Source of the DNA: Mycoavidus sp. B2-EB | GTDB lineage: Bacteria > Pseudomonadota > Gammaproteobacteria > Burkholderiales > Burkholderiaceae | Assembly (NCBI RefSeq): GCF_014218255.1 | Contig: NZ_AP021872.1 | Coordinates: 682,001 to 746,000, forward strand | Direction of reading: 5' to 3' | Length of the DNA stretch: 64,000 nucleotides | In this document: positions 22,831 to 33,395 of the stretch, in pieces | How positions within the stretch are numbered: position 1 is the first letter of the stretch | How the letters are laid out: every line of letters begins with the position of its first letter | Position numbers and translations under genes: made by a program | The notes under the pieces: model-generated | Seen by the model: the letters and a program-made list of their open reading frames with translations, nothing else | Told to the model about the DNA's origin: nothing | Database searches by the model: none

Positions 22831-23495
22831 ATGAAGACCTTATCTATGCCGCATGATGTGCTCTTTAAACTTTTTTTGATGGACGTTGAGATGGCCCAAG
22901 AGTTTTTGCAAATACATTTGCCTAACTCTTTGCAACAACAGTTTGATTTTAAGACCTTGACTTGTCTTCCCGCTGAGTCTTTTAGAGTGTTTCCGAGATC
23001 GTGGATCTTATGCAAGAAATATTTGCATTAATTAAGCCAGTTCAACGGATTTCATTATCGGCGCTGCCAGATGATATTTTGCTTACACATAAGCGTTGTG
23101 CTGTCTTGGAACGGGTGCAGAAACACATTCATAGCTGGGACTTGGCGCAACTAGCACCTAAGGTATTTGAGCTTTTTGAGCGGTACCCGTTAGCCATTGA
23201 AAAGAGGATATTTTTGCTATATTATCTAGCAAAATAAGGTCGAGGATTGGATAAGGATTTTGTCCAATTTATGCTTAACATAGCACCACACTATCAGGAA
23301 GATATTATGTCTGCTGCACAATATTTAATTGAAGAAGGACGGCAAAAAGGTTTGCCAGAAGGCGAGCAAAAAGGTGAGCGCCAAATGGCGCTTACGATTG
23401 CTAAAAATATGTCGGAAGCGGGTGTTGCCCTAAACTTTATCAAGCAAGTGACTCAGCTTTCCGATGAGAAAATCGCAACCTTAGAATTAAAGTAA
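22831..23495 (+). pseudogene. Broken Rpn-type nuclease/transposase-like gene
   Basis: Three plus-strand pieces give one decayed protein of the Rpn (YhgA-like, PD-(D/E)XK) family. The first, from ATG 22831, has the family start PHDVLFKLFLMDVEMAQEFL up to about 22980. The catalytic core that normally follows is gone. A second frame from about 23001 resumes with SLSALPDDILLTHKRCAVLE and ends at an in-frame TAA at 23235. The same frame then continues from about 23247 to 23495 with the usual tail, including GRQKGLPEGEQKGERQ. So there is one large internal deletion with frameshift and one nonsense codon. Intact Rpn proteins promote recA-independent recombination; this copy cannot. Confidence 0.8.
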
Positions 23496-23525
23496 TCAAG
23501 TTGCTAGAGTTTCTGTTTGCGCTTT

Positions 23526-25754
23526 TTAATTTGCTGCGGCAGGCAATTGAATTGCTCCTGCATCTTTGCAAATTAATTGCGATACTGTGATCATCTGTTT
23601 GCATTGGAGTGCGAGCAGTTTTAATTCTTGCGCGATTTCATTCGGCTCAGTATCCGCTTGCTCGGCTGTAATAACCATCGCATCCAATTTGCGCGTTAGC
23701 TCTTTTTTAATCTGCGCAAAATCGCTTTCTACCTGAGTGTCTGTTTCTGCTTGTGTTAGGTTTTCGCGAATGGCGCTAAGGGCATGAATGAGTGCAGGTT
23801 TATCTGCCGCGCTGTCTGCCGCTAACATAGGTGTTGCTGCGGTCATTTGTGACGTAAGGGTATGACTTTGGATCAATAAGTCATTTAATTCGGCGACGAA
23901 TTTTTGTTGGGCTTTGGGTTCTAACATCATGCGAGAAAACGCATTCCCTAGATTGGCAAAGGCGATCTGAGTATTTTTACGCGCTAAGCGGCAGTGGAAG
24001 TCATGGCTGATGGCGGGTAAAGTGCTCGCCGCTACAGCTTTTCCAGCCGCCGCGCAGATGGCGTCGAAATATTGCCGCATTGAAGCAATCATCTCTTTGA
24101 CGAGTGGTTTCATAACACGATATTCCCAGTAGGGGAAAAGGTGGCTTACGCCAAGTGCAATCGCGCCGCCAATGGCTGTGTCGAGCGCGCGTTCGCCAAT
24201 CAGCCGCATGCCTTCGGGTGCAAGTAGATGGTATAGAATTAAAACATAAGAAGAGGTAAAAACTACGCTTGCGGTATAGTTAAAAAGCAGCAAGCTATAG
24301 CTCATAACCATGCATGCGAACATCACAAGGATGAGCGTGACGGGGGATTTGACTAACAAAATCAAAGCCACGCTCGCTGCGCAGCCAATCGTTGTGCCTA
24401 TCAACCGTTGCATATTGCGTTGTTTGGTAAGAGAAAACCCCGGTTTCAAAATAATCACAATGGTTAGACAGATCCAATAAGCATTGGTCAGCGGTAATAG
24501 CTGGCCGATCCATAGCCCGAGTGCAACCGCAATACTCACGCGTAGCGCATGTCTGAAGCTGGGGGAGGCGATTTTAAAATTTGAAAAGATTTGTCGAAGC
24601 GGAACATGCTGGCGCTGCAAGAAATGCTGTAAAGCTTTATCAAGTTGTAATTCAGTTGTGGGCTGAGGTGTATCGCTGCGCGTATTACGATGCATTTTAT
24701 TGAGCAACCGTGAGACGCTCCAGACGCGCCGAAAAGCCGCAACCAGCATGGCATATGCTTCCGGCTCTTGCTCGGGAAAAGCTTTTTTGCGTTTAACCTC
24801 AATTTCAAACTCAAGGGCGCGCAGTTCTGTTTTGAGCGTGACAAGTTGCTGTGAAGCGCTGTTTTGTAAGACGGCAAGTCCAATATTGTCCAGATCGCGG
24901 GCGCTTTTGCGTAGAAAATCGTGGAAAAAAATCAGTACATCTGACTCGGCAAACACCGTGCGCATTAAGGTGTAATCCACATGTGCGGCAACCACGGTTT
25001 CGTGCAAATCAACAATATTGATAAAAAGATTAAAAAGCACCGTGCGTCGTACATCGAGATGCCCAGCGCGCAGGACAGGCAGATTGCGCAGCACAATGCC
25101 GCGCGCGACGTCATGTTTATCGATGGCGGTGATTTGTTTAAGGATGAGTTGCCGATGGCACTCGTCAAGATCATTCTCTAATTTATAGAAATCTGCGCGG
25201 GCACGTAAATATTCAGCGGTCGCAAACATGCTTTCGGCAATCGCTTGCTGTTCAATGCGCTCTGCTTGCCAGCGGCTCACTAAGGTACTCCAATAGGTGT
25301 ACCAAAGTCCGCCAAGCAGTAACCAAGCGGCATTAATCAGGGCCTCTAGGACGGTGAAATGATTGCCAAGGGTGGCAATCATCATGAAGAGCGTCGCAAA
25401 ACTGATTTGTAGCCATTTATCTCCGTAAACCACTAACATGGATAGCGCAAAGCTTAACGGTGCAACGGTGACCCATAGCGGTAGTGGGGCGCTGGTGGCG
25501 ATGCCAGTAGCGAAGGCCGCTAAAAAACCAATCAACGAGCAGGCCAGCATATCGTTATGTTTATGCTTAAGCGGCCCGGGTTTATCTACAGCGCACACGC
25601 CCAGTGCACCTGTTGCGATTGTAAAACCCAAGGTACGATCGTGAAACAGCGCAAGCATTAACACCGCTGGCAACGAAACGCCGAATGCGATGCGTAGCCC
25701 TCCATAAAAATATTGGCTATATAAAAACTTTTTAATTTGTATTGAGTAGCGCAT
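23526..25754 (-). CDS. FUSC family (YccS-like) inner-membrane protein
   Basis: About 742 residues from the ATG at 25754 (MRYSIQIKKFLYSQYF), the start most like relatives. The frame is open further upstream, and an ATG at 25868 with a GAGG eight bases before it is an alternative that adds 38 residues. Two clusters of hydrophobic segments (residues 20-150 and about 350-490) flank a soluble helical region, the FUSC/ArAE architecture. LTNAYWICLTIVIILKPGFS is the typical second-half motif. Relatives act as efflux-type exporters of aromatic acids or remain uncharacterised; the substrate is unknown. The 5' end faces a chaB remnant and recC. Confidence 0.85.
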   Translation of the reverse strand: MRYSIQIKKFLYSQYFYGGLRIAFGVSLPAVLMLALFHDRTLGFTIATGALGVCAVDKPGPLKHKHNDMLACSLIGFLAAFATGIATSAPLPLWVTVAPLSFALSMLVVYGDKWLQISFATLFMMIATLGNHFTVLEALINAAWLLLGGLWYTYWSTLVSRWQAERIEQQAIAESMFATAEYLRARADFYKLENDLDECHRQLILKQITAIDKHDVARGIVLRNLPVLRAGHLDVRRTVLFNLFINIVDLHETVVAAHVDYTLMRTVFAESDVLIFFHDFLRKSARDLDNIGLAVLQNSASQQLVTLKTELRALEFEIEVKRKKAFPEQEPEAYAMLVAAFRRVWSVSRLLNKMHRNTRSDTPQPTTELQLDKALQHFLQRQHVPLRQIFSNFKIASPSFRHALRVSIAVALGLWIGQLLPLTNAYWICLTIVIILKPGFSLTKQRNMQRLIGTTIGCAASVALILLVKSPVTLILVMFACMVMSYSLLLFNYTASVVFTSSYVLILYHLLAPEGMRLIGERALDTAIGGAIALGVSHLFPYWEYRVMKPLVKEMIASMRQYFDAICAAAGKAVAASTLPAISHDFHCRLARKNTQIAFANLGNAFSRMMLEPKAQQKFVAELNDLLIQSHTLTSQMTAATPMLAADSAADKPALIHALSAIRENLTQAETDTQVESDFAQIKKELTRKLDAMVITAEQADTEPNEIAQELKLLALQCKQMITVSQLICKDAGAIQLPAAAN

Positions 25755-25866
25755 GGGAGATAAAAAAGCAGACCCGCTTCCATAAGGCAGTGGATGAGAG
25801 TCTAGCGTATTTTTGTGAAAATGGTATTCTGCGATTTGAGTTATGGTTTGGAGAGCGGAGAGCGTC

Positions 25867-25986
25867 ATGCAGGATGCCTCGCAAGAAGAAACCGCCCACA
25901 AGGTAGTGTGGGCGGCCGTTAAACGTTTATATCAAAAAGATGGGCACAGCGGTAACTGGGTGCTAAAGAAAAAGTCAGATGTTTAA
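25867..25986 (+). pseudogene. chaB remnant (C-terminal half)
   Basis: A short frame from 25867 to the TAA at 25984-25986 reads DASQEETAHKVVWAAVKRLY and continues to GNW, closely matching the C-terminal half of ChaB, a small protein of about 76 residues annotated as a cation-transport regulator. The N-terminal half is not in frame: a stop lies ten codons upstream, and ChaB-like fragments (ADPLP, AVDESLA) appear in other frames between 25753 and 25830. This suggests frameshift decay. The remnant overlaps the recC start and lies antisense to the upstream extension of the FUSC gene. It could still be expressed as a 39-residue peptide. Confidence 0.6.
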
Positions 25987-28900
25987 GCTGTTTTATTCAA
26001 ATCGCTACGAAACACTCGCTCAGGCTTTGCTGGACGATCTGGCCGCCGATCCGCTTGATCCTTGGTCCACTCCCTCCATTATTGTGCCAAGCGTTGCCCT
26101 ACGTCGCCGTCTTGAATTAGATATTGCAACCCGCTTTGGCATATGCATGAATGTTGATTTTGCGTACTTAGCGCAGTGGCTATGGGCACAGCTTGGCCGC
26201 ATATATGAGGTTCCCAAGCATTCTCCTTTTGCGTCAGAACAGTTGGTATGGCATTGTTATCGTTGGTTGGACGCGCGTCGCTGGCCGGCTGAACATAACG
26301 CGCGACTCAGCGCCTATTTGCAGGCGGCTGACGCTACCATGCGTTATGAACTTGCCCAGCGGGTTGCGTTACTTTTTGAGCAATATTTAACCTATCGCCC
26401 GGACTGGCTTAATGCTTGGTATGCCGGGCACTCGCCGATTGCACTGCGCACTACAGCGCCAAGCTCAAACGATGCTGGCACACAGGCTACCTGGCGCAGT
26501 GATGAGGCTTGGCAAGCCCAATTATGGCGTCGGCTGTTTGCTGAACTTGCGGCGCCAGGCGAGACTGCGCCTGCTGCCTATCGCTTTTTGACTGAGGCGG
26601 CTACGCTAAAGCCAGAGGCGGTGGCGCGCGCGGCTTGGCCTAAATGTGTGCGAGTTTTTGCTTTACCTACAATACCGCCATTGCACCTGGCTCTATTGCG
26701 TGAACTTGCGCGCTGGATCGAGGTGCGCTTATATCTGATGAACCCTTGCCGTGAATACTGGCATGACATTGTCGATGCGGCCCGAGTCAGTGCATTGGCG
26801 TTAGACAATAAAGTTGATTATCACGAAACGGGTAATGTGTTGTTGGCTGAGTGGGGCAAGCAAACTCAAGCGCAGCTGCATTTACTGCAAGAGTTGAGTG
26901 AAGGTGCGCTCAGCACCGAGACCGCGCTGTATATCGAGAACGAAGCCCCGACTTGGCTGGCAGCGCTGCAAAATGCCATCCTCAATTTGCAGCGTTGGCC
27001 GGTGCCGCCCGCGGCAGGCAAAGAAGCTGAAACCGGAGTCGAAGTGCATGTGTGCCATAGCCTCATGCGTCAGCTTGAGGTGCTGCATGATCGGCTGCTT
27101 GGGTTATTCGATGCAAACCCTGCTTGGATGCCGGCCGATGTATTAGTGGTTTTACCTAACTTGACGGCAGCCGCCCCGTTGATTGATGCCGTGTTTGGCG
27201 CGACCGACAGCAAGCGTCATATTCCTTATAGGATCACCGGATTGCCGCGCTTGCAGTCCAACCCGATGGCGCGCGTTTTATATGAAATGCTTGAGTTACC
27301 TGCGCGTAGCATTGGCGTGGTAGCTTTAATCGAATGGCTACGCACGGACGCATTAGCTGCGCGTTATGCAATTCGTGCTGAGGATAAGACTCAAATGGAT
27401 GCCGCAACCTCTACGCAGCGCCAAGAGGGCGGAGGTGATGCCGTATTTGAAACGATCCGGCTCTGGCTTGCCAGCGCGCTGGCGCGGCGTGGTCTTGCGC
27501 CAGCGCATGAGGTTCTGACGGCTCAAGAAAACTTGAGTGCGCCGGAGCGGCATACTTTTGCGGACGCGCTCATGCGGCTTTATCTTGGCTATGCATTGCC
27601 GGCGGGGGCGTTGCCGCTGGCAGAGTATCTACCCATGCTCTCTCTAAGTGGTGCTCAAGCTAGCCTGTTAGGTTCTTTGTCCCGCTTTATCGATGATTTA
27701 GCTGAGTTTGCGGATGCATGCGCGCAGGCGCACTCGGCGACTGCCTGGCGCGCGATTTTGTTGAATGCGCTTGAGCGCTTTTTTGCAATCGATGCTGAAT
27801 CAGCGCAGCCAATCACTGAACTGCGCGACATAATTATAGCGCTTACCGGCGCGATTGCGGCCGGAGATGCAACCCAGCAAGCGATACCAGCAGCCGTGCT
27901 GCGTATGGCGTTTGGGCGGGTGCTGAATGAGCCCGCGCGGGGAGGGGTGCCAACCGGTGGTGTGACATTTTCTGCACTGACCAGCTTGCGGGGTTTGCCT
28001 TACCGTGTGGTATGCATATTGGAGGCTGGGGAGGGTGTATTACCCGGTAAGGTGCGTACCGATGAATTTGACTTGATGGCGGCCTTTAGCCAGGCCGGAG
28101 ACCGCCAACGGCGCGATGATGAGCGCGCCGTTTTCCTTGACCTGGTGCTTGCTGCGCGCAATTATCTATTGCTTGCCTATACGGGGCGCAGTATTCGTGA
28201 CAACACGCCTCTGCCGAGTGCTGCTGTGGTCAGTGAATTATTGGATTATTTAAGCCAGGCATTGGCTGGGCCGAATGCTACGCAAGCTGAAATGGTGGCG
28301 GCGCGCGCGCGGTTGGTGATTGAGCATCCGTTGCAAGCCTTCGCGGTTGAATATTTAAATCATGAGAGTCGGCTGTTTACGTATGATCCAGATCGCGCTG
28401 AAATTGCCAGCGCGCTGCGTTCGAATCCATCTTCGGCCGAGGGTCATGCGCTACCGTTTTTTAGCGCGCCGTTGCCACTAGAGGACAGCCAGGAAATTTT
28501 CTTAGATGATTTTGAGCGGTTTTGGCAACATCCAGGGCGGGCGTTATTGCGCGATAGGCTAGGTATTGCGCTGGCCCATGCTCCGCGTGAGCAATCCGAT
28601 TTTGCGCCGTTTGCACTTGAATATGCTGGACGGGATGCGTTGGCAAAACGTCTGTTGCCAGGATTATTGGCGCAGGGGGATACGCCACCTGAAACTAGCC
28701 CGGCAAATCAAACTCAGAGCGTACCGAAGCTTTTATTTGAACGCGCAAGTCGTATTGCGCTTGCCAGTCCTGAACTACCTGATGGCGCAACGGGCGTATT
28801 TGAGGGAACGCGCGAATTGAATGCCTTAGCAGCGCTTGCTGCGCGCATTCGGGCGGCCCGTGCGGCTGGCGTGGCAAGCTATCCGTTCGCGTTTGAATTA

Positions 28901-29467
28901 GAGCCAAAATGGCCTGCGGCGCCATCTGTATGCAACGAGCTCGCGGCGGTTGCCGCTTTAGATGCGCGCATCCAGTTTACGGGCGTATTAGAGAATGTCA
29001 GTCAGGAAGGATTGCTTCTGTACCGCTCTGGGCGACCCAACGCGCGCGACTATCTGAGCGCGTGGTTATGTCATTTGGTTTTATGTGAGTTGGCGCCAGA
29101 GGGCGTTAAGCCGCGTACAGTATGGCTAGGCGACTCCACGGACTTTACTTTAAATCGGGTCCAGGATGCGCGCCGGTATCTAAATGAATTAATCGCGCTG
29201 TATCGCGTGGGTCGCTGTGCGCCACTGCATTTTTTCCCAAAAAGTGCTTGGGCTTTGATGAGTGATGGCGAGGACGCTGCGCGTAGAATATGGGTTGGCA
29301 ATCAGGGAACCGCGTCGCACAGCGTGGCCGAAATGGATGATATATGGTTCCAGCTGATGCTACGTGGCGAATCGCTCGAAGGGATGTTAGATGCGCGTTT
29401 TAAGGCGCTGGCGCAAACCGTGTTCGCGCCACTGCTCGAGCATCTTGAGCTGGCGCGCAGCCGATAA
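25979..29467 (+). CDS. recC: Exodeoxyribonuclease V gamma subunit RecC
   Basis: Subunit of the RecBCD helicase-nuclease that processes double-strand breaks and recognises Chi. 1162 residues, with the family N-terminus MFKLFYSNRYETLAQALLDD. The inactive helicase-like domains and the inactivated nuclease-like C-terminal domain of RecC are consistent with SLRGLPYRVVCILEAGEGVLPG in the middle part. It is the first gene of recC-recB-recD. The ATG overlaps the end of the chaB remnant and has only a weak purine-rich upstream sequence. Confidence 0.94.
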   Translation: MFKLFYSNRYETLAQALLDDLAADPLDPWSTPSIIVPSVALRRRLELDIATRFGICMNVDFAYLAQWLWAQLGRIYEVPKHSPFASEQLVWHCYRWLDARRWPAEHNARLSAYLQAADATMRYELAQRVALLFEQYLTYRPDWLNAWYAGHSPIALRTTAPSSNDAGTQATWRSDEAWQAQLWRRLFAELAAPGETAPAAYRFLTEAATLKPEAVARAAWPKCVRVFALPTIPPLHLALLRELARWIEVRLYLMNPCREYWHDIVDAARVSALALDNKVDYHETGNVLLAEWGKQTQAQLHLLQELSEGALSTETALYIENEAPTWLAALQNAILNLQRWPVPPAAGKEAETGVEVHVCHSLMRQLEVLHDRLLGLFDANPAWMPADVLVVLPNLTAAAPLIDAVFGATDSKRHIPYRITGLPRLQSNPMARVLYEMLELPARSIGVVALIEWLRTDALAARYAIRAEDKTQMDAATSTQRQEGGGDAVFETIRLWLASALARRGLAPAHEVLTAQENLSAPERHTFADALMRLYLGYALPAGALPLAEYLPMLSLSGAQASLLGSLSRFIDDLAEFADACAQAHSATAWRAILLNALERFFAIDAESAQPITELRDIIIALTGAIAAGDATQQAIPAAVLRMAFGRVLNEPARGGVPTGGVTFSALTSLRGLPYRVVCILEAGEGVLPGKVRTDEFDLMAAFSQAGDRQRRDDERAVFLDLVLAARNYLLLAYTGRSIRDNTPLPSAAVVSELLDYLSQALAGPNATQAEMVAARARLVIEHPLQAFAVEYLNHESRLFTYDPDRAEIASALRSNPSSAEGHALPFFSAPLPLEDSQEIFLDDFERFWQHPGRALLRDRLGIALAHAPREQSDFAPFALEYAGRDALAKRLLPGLLAQGDTPPETSPANQTQSVPKLLFERASRIALASPELPDGATGVFEGTRELNALAALAARIRAARAAGVASYPFAFELEPKWPAAPSVCNELAAVAALDARIQFTGVLENVSQEGLLLYRSGRPNARDYLSAWLCHLVLCELAPEGVKPRTVWLGDSTDFTLNRVQDARRYLNELIALYRVGRCAPLHFFPKSAWALMSDGEDAARRIWVGNQGTASHSVAEMDDIWFQLMLRGESLEGMLDARFKALAQTVFAPLLEHLELARSR

Positions 29468-29579
29468 CACTTCGAATTTTCTTAAGCAGATAACCTAGAG
29501 CGCGGATTTTTTGAGGCCATGCGCAGGGACTTTAAAATCGTTTTGGAACAGGCATATATGTACGAAAGACGGCGGGGCG

Positions 29580-32500
29580 GTGGACGGCAATTTGTTTGAG
29601 AGTGGGCCGGTTGGGGCCCATGCGGTGAGCGATATAGAACCGCGCCAGTCGAACGTGGATAGCGAATTCGCGCCGTTTAAATGTCCGCTTGCGGGGGTGA
29701 GTCTGATTGAGGCTTCAGCTGGCACCGGTAAGACTTGGAATATCTGCGCCTTATATGTGCGCCTTTTAGTTGAGAAAGCGCTTAAGGTTGAACAAATTCT
29801 TGTCGTTACGTTTACTAAAGCGGCGACGGCTGAATTACATGAGCGGATTCGTGCTCGTTTAGCGGAATTGGTCCATGTGCTGGCAAGCGTGGAGGCGGTT
29901 GATGATCCTTTTATCGTTGGCCTACTGGCTTTACTAGAACAGCATAAGATAACGCGCGCCCAAGCAAAGCTGCGGCTTGAATCGGCGTTGCATGGTTTTG
30001 ATCAAGCCGCAATTTATACCGTCCATGCATTTTGTCAGAGCGCGCTTCAAGAAGCGCCGTTTGCCGCTGGAATACCATTTGAATGTGAGCTGCAAACTGA
30101 CGATGCAGCAACGCGTTTCGAGCTCGCCGCTGAATTTTGGCGGACCCGAGTTGAGCCTACGGCTGCGGCTCATCCGCATTTTGCAGCCTGGCTGGTTGAG
30201 CATGGTGCGGGACCTGCCACACTGGCTGAAGAATTTGCGCGTTGCGCCCAAAAACCGCTCGCGCGGCTTATCTTTGGCGCAAACCAGCATGACCCGATAG
30301 ATCAAGCGCACTCGCCGCCGCTCGCAGCTTTATTTGAAGCTGCGCGCAGCTTATGGCAACTGCAGCAAAGTGAGATTGCACACCAGCTGAGTGAAGCGTT
30401 GCCAGTGCTGAATGCCAAGACTTACAAGCCAGCTACGATCGCAATCGCTTTAGGCGCTTGGGGAGACTATTTCGCTGCGGGCAATCCGTTTATTACGCTA
30501 GGCGAAAAAGCTGAACTTCTCACCGCAGCTGTACTCGAAAAGCGCACTAAAAAAGACTGCGCAGTGCCGCGCCACGCATTTTTTGAATTAGCGGATGAAC
30601 TCATTAACGCATTATGCGCAGCGGATGCGCTTAACCGCGCGCATTGGCTATCCTTGTTAGCGGGCTGGTTGAGCTGGGCCAAAGGGGCTTTACACGAGAG
30701 AAAACGTGAGCAGCGTCTGATGTCCTTTAATGATTTGTTGAGTTCTTTACATTCCGCGCTTAACCAACATCAAGAGCTTGCAGGTGCGCTTAGGCGACGT
30801 TATGCAGCGGCGTTAATCGATGAATTTCAAGATACTGATCCCTTGCAATTCGATATTTTAAGCCGGATTTTTGCGCCACATGGCCCCCTTTTTCTAGTTG
30901 GCGATCCTAAACAAGCGATTTATAGTTTTCGGGCAGCTGATCTGCATACTTATCTAATGGCGCGTAAACAAGCGTATGCACGTTATACGCTTACGGTAAA
31001 TCAACGCTCAAGCGCTTCTTTAATTGCGGCAGGTAATCGGATTTTTAGTGCAAATGCGGCCGCTTTTGTATTGCCTGGGCTTGAGTACCAGCAGGTCCAT
31101 GCATCCCTGCGTGTGCGTGCGCCTTGGGTTGAGCCGTCAGAGTTAAAGCCATTTTCCGCGATGGCATATGAGCAAGAGGCTGAGGTGCAGCCAGCAGATT
31201 GCCGGGTTTGGTTACTGCCGCAGGGTGATGCGGTATTGACTAAATCGCAAGCGCTGCAGGCGGCGGCACAGGCATGCGCGGCTGAGATTGCGCGTTTGCT
31301 TGCGATCGGTACGGCAGCGCTAAGCTTAGAAGCAGCAGCCCATATCGGTGCGACTCCGCTCCGCGCGGGCCAAATCGCAGTCTTGGTACAAACGCACCGG
31401 CAGGGAAGTTTGATGAAGCGGGTGCTGGCTGAATGGGGCATTGGCAGCGTTGAGCTCGCGCAAGTATCTGTGTTTGAGACGCAAGATGCGGCTCATCTTG
31501 AGCATATACTGCTCGCCATTGATACGCCCGGTGATTTACGCTGTTTGCGCGCGGCGCTGGCGACGGATTGGATTGGAATAGATGCGCGCGCGCTGCATGC
31601 AATGGATGCAAATGAGCAGGCGCTGCTGGTGCCTAGCCTAAGTTTAGCGCAAGCGCAAAGCGAGAGCTGGGCGGACTGGATTGAGCGCTTTGCAGATTAT
31701 CGCAGGCTATGGCATGAACGAGGTTTTGCTTTTATGTGGCGTACGCTATTGCGTACTTTGCAGATTGCCCAACGGATTGCGGCGCGATCTAATGGCGAGC
31801 GGCGTTTAACGGATTTAGGCCATTTGGCGGAATTGGTGCAAGCTTATGCGGCTCGGCAACCGGGCATTGAGCCGGTGCTGCGCTGGCTTGCCACGCAGCG
31901 CGCAGAGCGGAGGGGGGGCGATGAAGCACAGCTTCGGCTTGAATCCGATCGAGAGCTGGTGCAAATTGTGACGGTGCATAAGGCAAAAGGGTTGGAATAT
32001 GCAGTCGTGTTTTGTCCATTTTTGCATGATGGCGCAACCCGTACAGCGCCTTCTGGCGCATTGCCTAGGGTTTGTGAATATCATGACGAGCAGGGGCATG
32101 CGGTGATTCATTATGGCGGTGCGCAAGCTGACGAAGAGCGGGCTAAGGAGGCTGCGCGCTATGAGCAGGCGGCTGAGCGCGTACGCTTAATTTATGTCGC
32201 GCTGACGCGCGCAATTTATCGCTGCTATTTAGTGGCTGGATCGTATACAAGCGGGCCGCAACGATCCACTAAACAAGCCCAGCAAAGTATGCTGAACTGG
32301 CTGGTGGCGGGAGCGGGTTATGATTTTCCAAGCTGGTTGGCTAAAACGCCCACCGATGACGAGATCTTCGCTTGCTGGCATGCGCTCGCTCAGCCGCGTC
32401 CTAAGTCTGCCCCCACCGCACTGGAGGCGATCCATCCTCAAGCGCTGATGCAGCAGAAGTTAATCACGGTAGAGCCATTGCCGATGCCGACTCAGCCGTT

Positions 32501-33395
32501 GCAAACGCCTTTGCCTCTAAAGCCGCAGGCGCTTTTACGTGCGCGCGTTGGGCATCGGTCCTCGTTTGCAAGCTGGCGCTTCGCAAGTTTTAGCTCGCTT
32601 TTTAGTCGCGCCGATTCTGCGGTGCAGGCAGAATCCCAAAATATTGCTCTAGCTTACAAATCTGAGGACATTCTTCATTTCCCGCGGGGCCTTGTTGCAG
32701 GCGAGTACCTGCATCGGTTATTTGAACTGACGGATTTCACTCAGCCCACGAGTTGGCTTGTCGCCATTGAGCGCGTGTTGCAGGAGCGGACCTTGCCGGT
32801 AGGCGTTGAACCCGCTGTATTGCGCAGCATGCTGACAGGTTTATTAAGCAATTTAGCTAATACGGAACTAACGCCTGGTTTGAAACTGGCTACGGTCAAT
32901 CCAAAGCGGGTTTTTCGTGAATTAGAATTTACCTTTAGCGCTCATACCCTTGATTTATCCGCGGTGCGCGAACTCCTCAAAAAGCATGGTTATCTAGATA
33001 TAACATTTGAAGCAAAAGAGCTCACCGGCTATATAAAAGGCGCAATCGATTTTGTCTTTGAGCATGCAGGCCGGTTCTGGATGGCAGACTGGAAATCAAA
33101 CTATTTAGGTGCTACCCCGGCGCACTACAATCAAGCCTCATTACATGCTGCTATGAGCATCCATGGCTATCATTTGCAGGCGCTTCTCTATACGCTTGCG
33201 TTGCATCGTTATTTACGCATTAAACAGCCTGCTTATGACTATGCAGCGCATTATGGCGGGTATGTATATTTATTTGTGCGAGGGGTGCGTCCAGACTGGC
33301 GAACCGAGGGGCAGGCAGCCGGGGTGTACCATCATAAACCGCCGCTAGAGGTGATTGATGCGCTTGATCGTCTGATGTATGGAGAGCACGCATGA
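29580..33395 (+). CDS. recB: Exodeoxyribonuclease V beta subunit RecB
   Basis: 3'-5' helicase and nuclease subunit of RecBCD. The Walker A motif is LIEASAGTGKTWN. The DEFQDTD box, GDPKQAIYSFRAAD, the TVHKAKGLEYAVVF motif and the ALTRA motif VI give a full UvrD-type helicase. The C-terminal nuclease domain has the catalytic Asp and Lys in MADWKSNYLG. The start is uncertain: the frame has no ATG before the Walker motif. The GTG at 29580 is used here; a TTG at 29511 and GTG at 29625 are alternatives. The stop overlaps the recD ATG by four bases. Confidence 0.94.
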   Translation: MDGNLFESGPVGAHAVSDIEPRQSNVDSEFAPFKCPLAGVSLIEASAGTGKTWNICALYVRLLVEKALKVEQILVVTFTKAATAELHERIRARLAELVHVLASVEAVDDPFIVGLLALLEQHKITRAQAKLRLESALHGFDQAAIYTVHAFCQSALQEAPFAAGIPFECELQTDDAATRFELAAEFWRTRVEPTAAAHPHFAAWLVEHGAGPATLAEEFARCAQKPLARLIFGANQHDPIDQAHSPPLAALFEAARSLWQLQQSEIAHQLSEALPVLNAKTYKPATIAIALGAWGDYFAAGNPFITLGEKAELLTAAVLEKRTKKDCAVPRHAFFELADELINALCAADALNRAHWLSLLAGWLSWAKGALHERKREQRLMSFNDLLSSLHSALNQHQELAGALRRRYAAALIDEFQDTDPLQFDILSRIFAPHGPLFLVGDPKQAIYSFRAADLHTYLMARKQAYARYTLTVNQRSSASLIAAGNRIFSANAAAFVLPGLEYQQVHASLRVRAPWVEPSELKPFSAMAYEQEAEVQPADCRVWLLPQGDAVLTKSQALQAAAQACAAEIARLLAIGTAALSLEAAAHIGATPLRAGQIAVLVQTHRQGSLMKRVLAEWGIGSVELAQVSVFETQDAAHLEHILLAIDTPGDLRCLRAALATDWIGIDARALHAMDANEQALLVPSLSLAQAQSESWADWIERFADYRRLWHERGFAFMWRTLLRTLQIAQRIAARSNGERRLTDLGHLAELVQAYAARQPGIEPVLRWLATQRAERRGGDEAQLRLESDRELVQIVTVHKAKGLEYAVVFCPFLHDGATRTAPSGALPRVCEYHDEQGHAVIHYGGAQADEERAKEAARYEQAAERVRLIYVALTRAIYRCYLVAGSYTSGPQRSTKQAQQSMLNWLVAGAGYDFPSWLAKTPTDDEIFACWHALAQPRPKSAPTALEAIHPQALMQQKLITVEPLPMPTQPLQTPLPLKPQALLRARVGHRSSFASWRFASFSSLFSRADSAVQAESQNIALAYKSEDILHFPRGLVAGEYLHRLFELTDFTQPTSWLVAIERVLQERTLPVGVEPAVLRSMLTGLLSNLANTELTPGLKLATVNPKRVFRELEFTFSAHTLDLSAVRELLKKHGYLDITFEAKELTGYIKGAIDFVFEHAGRFWMADWKSNYLGATPAHYNQASLHAAMSIHGYHLQALLYTLALHRYLRIKQPAYDYAAHYGGYVYLFVRGVRPDWRTEGQAAGVYHHKPPLEVIDALDRLMYGEHA

